This document shows positions 54,924 through 64,000 of a stretch of DNA of 64,000 bases, piece by piece. Positions within the stretch are counted from its first letter, which is position 1. Every line of letters begins with the position of its first letter. The stretch is from Thomasclavelia ramosa DSM 1402 (GTDB lineage: Bacteria; Bacillota_I; Bacilli_A; Erysipelotrichales; Coprobacillaceae). Below the pieces are notes generated by a model. The model was not told the origin of the DNA. It worked only from the letters and a program-made list of their open reading frames with translations, and ran no database searches. Both the position numbers and the translations under genes were made by a program. Where the stretch lies: the NCBI RefSeq assembly GCF_014131695.1, contig NZ_CP036346.1, forward strand, positions 248,001 through 312,000, in the 5' to 3' direction.

Positions 54924-55955
54924 ATGATTAATAATAGATTAGTTTTAGCTTATATTGGGAATGGCAAAAGTGCTAATCGTTACCATTTACCTTTTGTCTT
55001 ACAAAGATCAGATAAGTTTATTGTTAAAAAGATATTTGATATTAGGATTAGACATGATTTATGGAAAACTATTGATGGAGTTGAGTATGTTGAGGATGTT
55101 AATAAGATATTGAATGATCCTAAAATAGATATGGTCGTTATTTGTACAGCTCATCACTTACACTATGATTATGCAAAAATGGTCTTAAATGCTGGAAAGC
55201 ATTGTTTAGTTGAGAAACCATTCATGGAAAATAGTGCACAGGCTAAAGAGATTTTTGCTCTTGCTGATGAGAAAGGGCTGTATTGCTCAGCATATCAAAA
55301 TAGGCGCTATGACAGTGATTTTTTAACGGTACAAAAAGTAATAGAGAGTGGGAAATTAGGAGATTTATTAGAATTAGAAATGCATTTTGATTATTATCGT
55401 CCGGAGGTTCCAGAAAAAATCAATCATTTTGATCCTGCAATGTCATATTTATATGGGCATGGTTGCCATACATTAGATCAGGTTATTAGTTATTTTGGAA
55501 AACCTGATACAATTAATTATGATGTTCGTCAATTATTAGGAGAGGGGCGTTTTAATGATTATTTTGATCTAGATATGTATTATGGAACGTTGAAAGTGTC
55601 TGTTAAATCAAGTTATTTTAGAGTTAAAGAAAGACCTAGTTTTGTTGTATATGGTAAGAAGGGAATGTTTATTAAACAGAGCAAGGATCGTCAAGAAGAA
55701 CATTTAAAATTATTTTATATGCCGACGAATAAAGATTTTGGAGTTGATACACCGGAGCATTATGGTACCCTTATCTATTATGATCAAGATGGTTTTTATC
55801 ACGAAGAAAAAGTGGTTAGTGTAACAGGGGACTATGCCCGAGTGTATGATGGTATCTATGATTGTATTGTTAAGCATCAGCCTCAGATTATTACTCATGA
55901 ACAAACATTATTACAAATGGAAATATTGGAAACAGGTATTTCAAAGTTAAAATAA
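54924..55955 (+). CDS. Gfo/Idh/MocA-family oxidoreductase
   Basis: 343 residues. The NAD(P)-binding Rossmann start is YIGNGKSANRYHLPFV, followed by MVVICTAHHLHYDYAKMVL and the family's EKP motif in CLVEKPFMENSAQAKEIF (catalytic Lys region, about residues 94-100). The C-terminal beta-sheet domain includes YLYGHGCHTLDQVISYFG. These enzymes oxidise or reduce sugars and inositols; the substrate is not predictable. Co-transcription with the upstream HbpS-like gene is likely. A strong terminator follows. Confidence 0.9.
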   Translation: MINNRLVLAYIGNGKSANRYHLPFVLQRSDKFIVKKIFDIRIRHDLWKTIDGVEYVEDVNKILNDPKIDMVVICTAHHLHYDYAKMVLNAGKHCLVEKPFMENSAQAKEIFALADEKGLYCSAYQNRRYDSDFLTVQKVIESGKLGDLLELEMHFDYYRPEVPEKINHFDPAMSYLYGHGCHTLDQVISYFGKPDTINYDVRQLLGEGRFNDYFDLDMYYGTLKVSVKSSYFRVKERPSFVVYGKKGMFIKQSKDRQEEHLKLFYMPTNKDFGVDTPEHYGTLIYYDQDGFYHEEKVVSVTGDYARVYDGIYDCIVKHQPQIITHEQTLLQMEILETGISKLK

Positions 55956-55978
55956 TAATTTATTTGTTTTTAGGTTGT

Positions 55979-56007
55979 AAAGATTACTCAGTCGAGTAAT
56001 CTTTTTT
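55979..56007 (+). terminator. Terminator of the oxidoreductase unit
   Basis: AAGATTACTC/GAGTAATCTT stem with a 4-base loop and a T run. Confidence 0.9.
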
Positions 56008-56271
56008 ATTTTATACGATTTTAATAGTACATTACAATTTGTGTAAAACTAATTGAGTATCTAATTATTTACTAAAGATTTGAAAACTTAAATAGGACTA
56101 AAAGTACGAAATATTTTACTGATAAATCTAAATAATTGAACTTTTATTCCTGTATCTAGACAATTTATTATTTATGATTATTTTTTTGCTAAGATGAATA
56201 TGGCTTGAAAAAACTTAATTATCTGCTAGCGAAGATTAAGTACAATGTTTTTAAAAGAGGAGAAGAATTTT

Positions 56272-57576
56272 ATGGATAAATTTCAAGATATATTGATGAA
56301 AGTAGGCGTTTTTGCTGCTGAAAATCGTTATCTTTCATCAATCAAGAATGCATTTCAGACTTTTGTTCCATTTACTATTATTGGAGCAATTGGTGTATTA
56401 TGGTCAAATGTTATTTGTAATGATACCACGGGATTAGGGGCCTTAGTACCAGCGGTAATGAATTTAAGTTTTTTAAATCCAGCTTTTAATGCACTAAATT
56501 TTGCGACAATTGGATGTATCAGTGTTGCAATCACATTTTTAGTTGGTGGTGAAATTGGAACAAGTCGAAAAAGCAGTCCAATGTTTTGTGGTTTATTAGC
56601 AGTCGTTTCATTATTAACTGTAACTCAAACATCATTAGATATTAAAGCGGGAGGTGAATTAATTCAAACTGTGAGTGGAATCTTTACTAGTTCATTAGGG
56701 AGTCAAGGACTATTTACAGGAATGATCGTAGCGATAGTGGCAGTAGAATTATTTTGTGGATTATTTAAACTTGATAAGTTAAAAATCAAATTACCAGATC
56801 AAGTACCACCACAAATTGCTAAATCATTTGAATATTTAGTACCTGCATTTATTGAAATTTTGATTATTTCTTTAGTTGGTTTGGGGGTAAATGCGGTATC
56901 GGGAGTCTACATTAATGATGTTATTTTTAATGTTATTCAAAAGCCATTACTATATATAGGTGGTTCTTTACCGGGTGTACTAACATTTATGTTTATTAGT
57001 TTAGTATTTTGGTCAATTGGATTACATGGTGATAACATGATTGGTGGTGTTTTCAATCCTATTTTAACAACTTTAGCTGTTGAAAATCTTGATGCAATTA
57101 AAGCAGGGTTGGAGCCAAGTAATATTGTCAATAATACATTTCATCGGGCTTTCTTCGCCACTGGTGGAACAGGATGTATGTTAGGTTTGACGATAGCTAT
57201 GTTAATAGTTTGTAAACGTCCAGAAAATAAATCAATTGCACGAATTGCTTTAGTACCTGAATTATTTAATATTGGTGAAGTTAGTATGTTTGGGGTTCCT
57301 ATTGTAATGAATCCAACTTTAATCATCCCATTTATTTTAGCACCGCTAGTTACTGTTATTTTTGGTTATGTTCTTACAATGCTTCATATTTGTCCAATTA
57401 TGTATGTCGATTTACCGTGGACAATGCCACCGTTGTTAATTGCATTTTTAGGATCTGGGGGTAATTTTATGGCGCCAATTTGTCAATTAGCAGGAATCAT
57501 TTTATCTGCATTGATCTATTTACCTTTTGTTAAGCTATATGAAAAACAACAGGCACAAATTGAACAAACAGCATAG
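56272..57576 (+). CDS. PTS cellobiose-type EIIC permease
   Basis: About 434 residues, Lac/Chb-type EIIC with about ten helices. WSIGLHGDNMIGG replaces the usual IHGGQV-type loop, and NIGEVSMFGVPIVMNP takes the place of the NEPxxFGxP substrate loop (Glu kept, Pro replaced by Val), so specificity may differ from classical cellobiose permeases. The start at 56272 follows AGAGGAGAAGAATTT; an upstream ATG at 56245 precedes that ribosome site. It is followed by a flavodoxin and a GH1 gene. No EIIA or EIIB is nearby. Confidence 0.88.
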   Translation: MDKFQDILMKVGVFAAENRYLSSIKNAFQTFVPFTIIGAIGVLWSNVICNDTTGLGALVPAVMNLSFLNPAFNALNFATIGCISVAITFLVGGEIGTSRKSSPMFCGLLAVVSLLTVTQTSLDIKAGGELIQTVSGIFTSSLGSQGLFTGMIVAIVAVELFCGLFKLDKLKIKLPDQVPPQIAKSFEYLVPAFIEILIISLVGLGVNAVSGVYINDVIFNVIQKPLLYIGGSLPGVLTFMFISLVFWSIGLHGDNMIGGVFNPILTTLAVENLDAIKAGLEPSNIVNNTFHRAFFATGGTGCMLGLTIAMLIVCKRPENKSIARIALVPELFNIGEVSMFGVPIVMNPTLIIPFILAPLVTVIFGYVLTMLHICPIMYVDLPWTMPPLLIAFLGSGGNFMAPICQLAGIILSALIYLPFVKLYEKQQAQIEQTA

Positions 57577-57638
57577 ATGCTTAATAAGCATTACTACTAA
57601 TAAAAACTAAGTATTAGACTTTATTTAAAGTCATCTTA

Positions 57639-57671
57639 TAATAAAGGTATAGAGATATACCTTTATTATTG
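57639..57671 (+). terminator. Hairpin between the EIIC and flavodoxin genes
   Basis: A 12-bp stem TAATAAAGGTAT/ATACCTTTATTA with a 6-base loop, immediately before the flavodoxin ribosome site. The T tract is weak (TTGTTT), so it could terminate, attenuate, or protect the mRNA. Confidence 0.5.
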
Positions 57672-57686
57672 TTTAGGAGGAAATGT

Positions 57687-58127
57687 ATGAGTAAGAAATT
57701 AGTTGCGTATTTTAGTGCTAGTGGTGTTACAAAAAAAGTCGCACTTAGACTGGCTCAAGAAGAATTAGCGGAATTATTTGAAATTTGTCCAAAGATCGAG
57801 TATACAAGTGCTGATTTAAATTGGATGGATGATAATAGTCGCAGTTCTTTAGAAATGAAGGCGCAAAGCTGTAGACCAGAGATTTTAAACAAATTGGATA
57901 ATCTTGATCAATATGAGATAATCTATCTAGGTTTTCCAATCTGGTGGTATGTTGAACCTCGAATTATTGATACCTTTTTGGAAAGTTATAATTTTTCTAA
58001 AAAACAAATTGTACCTTTCGCTACATCTGGAGGTAGCGGTATCAGTAATGTTGTAGAAAATTTAAAAGCTCATTATCCGGAGCTTAATTTTGCTGATGGC
58101 AGATTATTAAATAATTATATTGATTAA
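57687..58127 (+). CDS. Flavodoxin-fold protein
   Basis: About 146 residues. The N-terminal FMN loop is YFSASGVTKKVALRLAQ and the later isoalloxazine-contacting segments are GFPIWWYVEPRIIDTF and FATSGGSGISNV, as in the single-domain flavodoxins common in anaerobes. It probably serves as an electron carrier or quinone-like reductase. ATG 57687 is used because AGGAGG ends 6 bases upstream. It lies between an EIIC and a GH1 gene, but a terminator separates it from the latter. Confidence 0.85.
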   Translation: MSKKLVAYFSASGVTKKVALRLAQEELAELFEICPKIEYTSADLNWMDDNSRSSLEMKAQSCRPEILNKLDNLDQYEIIYLGFPIWWYVEPRIIDTFLESYNFSKKQIVPFATSGGSGISNVVENLKAHYPELNFADGRLLNNYID

Positions 58128-58129
58128 CG

Positions 58130-58174
58130 AAAGTGGTAGAAAAATCTACTGCTTTTGTTTTTCATAAGATGAAA
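58130..58174 (+). promoter_or_regulatory. Flavodoxin terminator followed by a palindromic operator candidate
   Basis: An imperfect stem around GTAGA/TCTAC (58130-58156) runs into TTTTG. Directly after it, TTTCA-TAAGA-TGAAA (58160-58174) matches the palindrome pattern at 42267 and 52895, upstream of the GH1 gene. Confidence 0.5.
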
Positions 58175-58221
58175 CAAATAAGAAATTAATAATCAATAGT
58201 GCTAACATTAAAATAAATTAG

Positions 58222-59730
<1,509 letters not shown>

Positions 59731-60124
59731 TTATTTTATGATTCAAGTTGTTTATAAAAAATGATTACAATTAAAGATAAGCATCATGATAATGGATTCA
59801 AAGAGGTATAACTGAAGGTATGAGGATTGGACTCAAATTAGGAAAAGTAATCGGCTTAGAATAAGATATTTTAAAACAGGTAATTGTGAAGGATAGTAAA
59901 TAAATTTAGATTGAGTTGGCTGTTAGAGAGAAAGTTTTAATAGTTTTTATTTATTAAATTTTGAACGAAATTTTCAAAAAGTAAAACTAAATATTGAATA
60001 TCTTGACGTTTTTCAACCAAAGCAATTTTCTACGGTAGAACTAAAATTTGTTAGCGGTTACAATCATTCTATAAATTAAATTTTGTGCACAATAAAATTT
60101 TAATTGATAAAAGGAGAAAGAGTT
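59731..60124. other. Gap with degenerate coding remnants before the EIIC gene
   Basis: About 390 bases without an intact gene. A frame near 59800-59880 reads RGITEGMRIGLKLGKVIGLE before a stop, with the GxxxGxxxG spacing seen at the ends of Rpn-type nucleases. A second frame (about 59940-60078) reads NFQKVKLNIEYLDVFQ and more, without a start codon. A 10-bp palindrome TTGTGCACAA lies at 60083-60092, just before the EIIC gene. The remnants are too short to assign. Confidence 0.35.
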
Positions 60125-61432
60125 ATGAGTATGACTGATCGTCTTACCGAGGGGCTATTAAAGGTCGCTTCAAAAATTTCTAATCAACGTCATATGACAG
60201 CGATTAAAAATGCATTTACTGCTTTGCTGCCAATTATTATTACGGGAGCATTTTGTACGCTGTTTAGTAATGTTGTGTGTAGTACAACTACTACAGGAAT
60301 CAGCTTAGCTAAAATTGATGGATTTGCTTGGCTTGAAGAATTGACACCATTATTTACCGCAGCTAATTACGCTACTTTAAATTTCTTTACGATTGGTACA
60401 GTAGTGTTAATAGCAATTGAAATGGCTAAACAATTAGGACATAAAGAGACAGTGGCACCAGTTGTTGCAATTTCTGCATATGTATCTTTGTGCGATTCGT
60501 TTACTAAAGTTGCAGTTGAGGGAGTAACTGATTTAGTTGAAGTAGTCAATGTATTGCCGCGTGAGTTTACTAATGCACAAGGATTATTTTTAGGAATGAT
60601 CGTAGCTATTGTTTCAATGGAAATATATTGTCGCTTAGCAGATAGTGGAAAATTAGCAATTAAAATGCCCGAATCAGTGCCATCAAATGTTTCATCAGCA
60701 TTTAATGCATTATTTCCGGCAGTACTTACAATTTTGATTATTTCGGCCTTTGGACTTTTATTTACAAAAGTAACAGGGAATTCAATTTACAATATGATTT
60801 CAACATGGATTCAAGCGCCGTTAAGAGGTATTTTGACAGGATTACCGGGATATTTATTAATATTCTTCCTTTCAACTTGTTTCTGGGTTATTGGTATCCA
60901 TGGTACTCAAGTATTAAAACCGGTTTATCAAGCAACCATGTTAGAAGCTGTTATCGCAAATACTGATGCTGCAGCTAATGGTCAAACCCCACAATTTATT
61001 TTAAATGAAACATTTATTAGTTGTTTTACAACAATGGGTGGAGCAGGCTGTACGATTGGACTATTATTTGCTATGCTGCTGGCATCAAAACGTTCCGACC
61101 ATCGAACAATTGCTAAACTATCTTTAGCCCCTGGGCTATTTAATATTAATGAAACAATGACTTTTGGATTGCCAATTGTATTAAATCCAATTTTTATGAT
61201 TCCATTTATTTTAACACCTGTCATTACCGCAACATTTGCATATTTTATGACAGTAATTGGTTTCTGTGGAAAAATGATTTATGCAGTTCCGTGGACTACT
61301 CCACCATTACTAATTGCCTGGTTAGGTTCGGGAGGAAGTATTGGGGCAGTTATTACTCAAGCCCTTTGTGTAGTATTATCATTTATCGTTTATTTACCAT
61401 TTGTTTTTGCTGCAAATAAGCAAGAAAATTAA
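60125..61432 (+). CDS. PTS cellobiose-type EIIC permease
   Basis: About 435 residues, about ten helices. Family segments: FWVIGIHGTQVLKPV (loop) and FNINETMTFGLPIVLNP (substrate loop; the E of NEP is kept, Pro is Thr). Clearly related to the EIIC at 56272: the N-termini (KNAFxxxxP, then VxCxTTG) are alike, so the two modules look like a duplication. ATG 60125 follows AAAGGAGAAAGAGTT. It is followed by a small membrane protein, an RpiR regulator and a GH1 gene on the same strand. Confidence 0.88.
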   Translation: MSMTDRLTEGLLKVASKISNQRHMTAIKNAFTALLPIIITGAFCTLFSNVVCSTTTTGISLAKIDGFAWLEELTPLFTAANYATLNFFTIGTVVLIAIEMAKQLGHKETVAPVVAISAYVSLCDSFTKVAVEGVTDLVEVVNVLPREFTNAQGLFLGMIVAIVSMEIYCRLADSGKLAIKMPESVPSNVSSAFNALFPAVLTILIISAFGLLFTKVTGNSIYNMISTWIQAPLRGILTGLPGYLLIFFLSTCFWVIGIHGTQVLKPVYQATMLEAVIANTDAAANGQTPQFILNETFISCFTTMGGAGCTIGLLFAMLLASKRSDHRTIAKLSLAPGLFNINETMTFGLPIVLNPIFMIPFILTPVITATFAYFMTVIGFCGKMIYAVPWTTPPLLIAWLGSGGSIGAVITQALCVVLSFIVYLPFVFAANKQEN

Positions 61433-61447
61433 TCAAGGAGAATAGAG

Positions 61448-61723
61448 ATGGCAACAAAAGTAATCAAACAGAACAATCGGGGATTGACTCTACGACAACA
61501 AAATATTTTAAGGATGAAAGAGGAGCTCAATAAACCAGATGAAAAAGCATTACATCCTTTCACTAAATATAAAATCATCACATATTTTTTAGTTATTTTA
61601 TTTCCACCTATTGCGATGTATCGTGTTTGGAAAAAGGATTCTACTTTTGATATCACAGAAAAAATTGGGCAAACTTTGACTTGTGTGCTCTATGTTTGCT
61701 ATCTAATTCAATTAATTTTTTAA
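61448..61723 (+). CDS. Small membrane protein in the PTS/GH1 unit, unknown function
   Basis: 91 residues. A basic N-terminal region (about 1-45, KQNNRGLTLRQQNILRMKEE) precedes two hydrophobic segments (about 46-62, YFLVILFPPIAMYRVW, and 73-91). It has AAGGAGAATAGAG before the ATG and begins 15 bases after the EIIC stop, so it is co-transcribed with it. No family is recognised; a role as EIIC accessory subunit is conceivable but unsupported. A terminator follows. Confidence 0.65.
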   Translation: MATKVIKQNNRGLTLRQQNILRMKEELNKPDEKALHPFTKYKIITYFLVILFPPIAMYRVWKKDSTFDITEKIGQTLTCVLYVCYLIQLIF

Positions 61724-61750
61724 ATCTCCAGTTAAAACTGGGGATTTTTA
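61722..61750 (+). terminator. Terminator after the small membrane protein
   Basis: AAATCTCCAGTT/AACTGGGGATTT stem (one G-T pair) with a 2-base spacer and a T-rich tail. Confidence 0.85.
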
Positions 61751-61838
61751 ATTAGTAATTTTTAGAAAATGAAAAAAATGTTGCTTCGTCAATAAAAATA
61801 TTATAATGAAGAAAAATAAGATACGCGAGGATAGAGAG

Positions 61839-62690
61839 ATGATTATTGATAAAATGAATACCCTAGAAAATCTTACTAATCAAGAAAAAGCAGTTGTCGA
61901 CTACATTATTGCTAATCCTAAAGCTTTATTGGAAATGAGTGTTAATGAGTTAGCTAATGCAAGTTATACTAGTGCATCGACAATTACAAGATTATGTAAA
62001 AAATTAGGTACTAAAGGATATGCTGATATGAAATTTATTTATGTATCAGAATATCCTGAAATGATGAAATTAAAGGATTCATTAAAAGTAGTACCATTCA
62101 GTCGAAATAGTGGAATTGACGATATTATTCATACTATGCCGTTAATTTATTCACGTGCTATTGATCATACTCGCAGCATGCTCGATCGTAATACGGTTAT
62201 TCGCGTAAGCAACTTAATGAAGCGAGCACAAGTAATTGATTTATACGGTGATGGAATCAATTTTGAAATTGCTCGTAATATTTGTTACAAACTTGACGAA
62301 ATCGGAATTTCAGCAAATGCTTATAACAGTATCCAGTGGAATCACTGTAAAAGATTGCAGCAAGATAAAATTCCTTCATTTTCAATCTTATTATCACATA
62401 CTGGTAAAAATCCGAGTATGGTTGATGCTGCGAAACGTTTAAAACAATATAATATCCCTAGTTTATCAATAACCGGGAATGTTGATAAGCGGTTATTGAA
62501 TCTAACAGATTATAATTTTCAAATTATGATAACAGAAAATACCTTTGAATTTTCAACAGTAATTTTTACTATGTCATCACTATATATTTTAGATATCTTA
62601 GTAGCATCTTTAATTGTTCATAATTACGATAAAATAGAACGGCATCTTGAAGAATTGATTGGGCAGCGCTATGATTGGCAAAATGACTAA
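61839..62690 (+). CDS. RpiR-family transcription regulator
   Basis: About 283 residues. The helix-turn-helix domain includes LTNQEKAVVDYIIANP and YTSASTITRLCKKLG (about 45-60). The SIS domain includes VIDLYGDGINFEIA and SILLSHTGKNPSMVDAAKRL. GAGG lies 8 bases before the chosen ATG. It stands between the EIIC unit and a GH1 gene and probably controls both. A near-match to the TTTCA-N5-TGAAA pattern (TTTTA-GAAAA-TGAAA, 61760-61774) lies upstream. Confidence 0.87.
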   Translation: MIIDKMNTLENLTNQEKAVVDYIIANPKALLEMSVNELANASYTSASTITRLCKKLGTKGYADMKFIYVSEYPEMMKLKDSLKVVPFSRNSGIDDIIHTMPLIYSRAIDHTRSMLDRNTVIRVSNLMKRAQVIDLYGDGINFEIARNICYKLDEIGISANAYNSIQWNHCKRLQQDKIPSFSILLSHTGKNPSMVDAAKRLKQYNIPSLSITGNVDKRLLNLTDYNFQIMITENTFEFSTVIFTMSSLYILDILVASLIVHNYDKIERHLEELIGQRYDWQND

Positions 62691-62794
62691 TGGTTGATAA
62701 TTTCAAAAAAGCTTAAAACAAATTATAATATTTGATAATTCTAACCGAAACAATATATCGATATGGGCAACTGCTGATTAAAAACTTATAATAA

Positions 62795-64000
<1,206 letters not shown>

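Overview
The window is AT-rich DNA from a low-GC, Gram-positive, anaerobic bacterium. I infer the Bacillota, most likely the Erysipelotrichales/Coprobacillaceae (gut Clostridium ramosum-like bacteria). The basis is an rsmG-noc pair, an Spx-type protein, many cellobiose-type PTS genes with GH1 enzymes, oxygen-sensitive class III ribonucleotide reductases, strong AGGAGG ribosome sites and dense intrinsic terminators. No rRNA, tRNA, CRISPR array, transposase or phage gene was recognised. The chromosome-partition genes suggest the region lies within reach of oriC, but the origin itself is not seen.

Layout. 0-4 kb: end of rsmG, a noc/parB paralogue, an HD protein, an Spx-like protein that has lost one cysteine, an acetyltransferase, and a LytTR regulator/membrane-protein pair whose promoter carries a LytTR-type direct repeat. 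4-11 kb: M17 aminopeptidase, then a chitobiose/cellobiose-type operon (EIIA, EIIC, PRD activator, tandem EIIB, ChbG-like deacetylase). 11-15 kb: MerR regulator and a divergent heterodimeric ABC exporter with a textbook 19-bp-spaced MerR promoter. 15-18.6 kb: a decaying bacitracin-type module (intact response regulator, ABC ATPase without Walker A, permease, shattered kinase). 18.6-28 kb: an envelope protein of unknown role, dut, a two-component system, and a divergent YfhO/GtrA/GtrB-like glycosylation operon.

28-35.4 kb: two EIIB genes, an EIIB fused to an unknown domain, a ROK pseudogene, an RpiR regulator, a PIG-L lipoprotein, a MATE pump behind a leader-peptide attenuator, and a YdcZ transporter pair divergent from a Crp/Fnr regulator. 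35.4-41 kb: two complete nrdD-nrdG sets, transcribed divergently. 41-45.7 kb: RpiR regulator, GH1 enzyme and an EIIBCA permease broken by a 7-G tract. 46-49.4 kb: phosphatidylethanolamine synthesis genes (pssA, psd) running straight into parA-parB. 49.5-56 kb: a flavodoxin/ferredoxin protein, an ABC-2 exporter, a second MATE pump, a heme-binding-fold protein and an oxidoreductase. 56-64 kb: two EIIC/GH1 modules with a flavodoxin, a small membrane protein and another RpiR regulator; the last GH1 runs off the window.

How it fits together. The main theme is uptake and hydrolysis of beta-glucosides or chitobiose-type sugars through PTS transporters, each unit with its own RpiR or PRD regulator. 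The second theme is drug and cell-envelope defence (ABC exporters, MATE pumps, LytTR, MerR and OmpR-type regulators). The best candidate for something new is the attenuator at 32.0-32.15 kb: a 16-codon leader peptide, with its own ribosome site, is written through the terminator that precedes the MATE gene.
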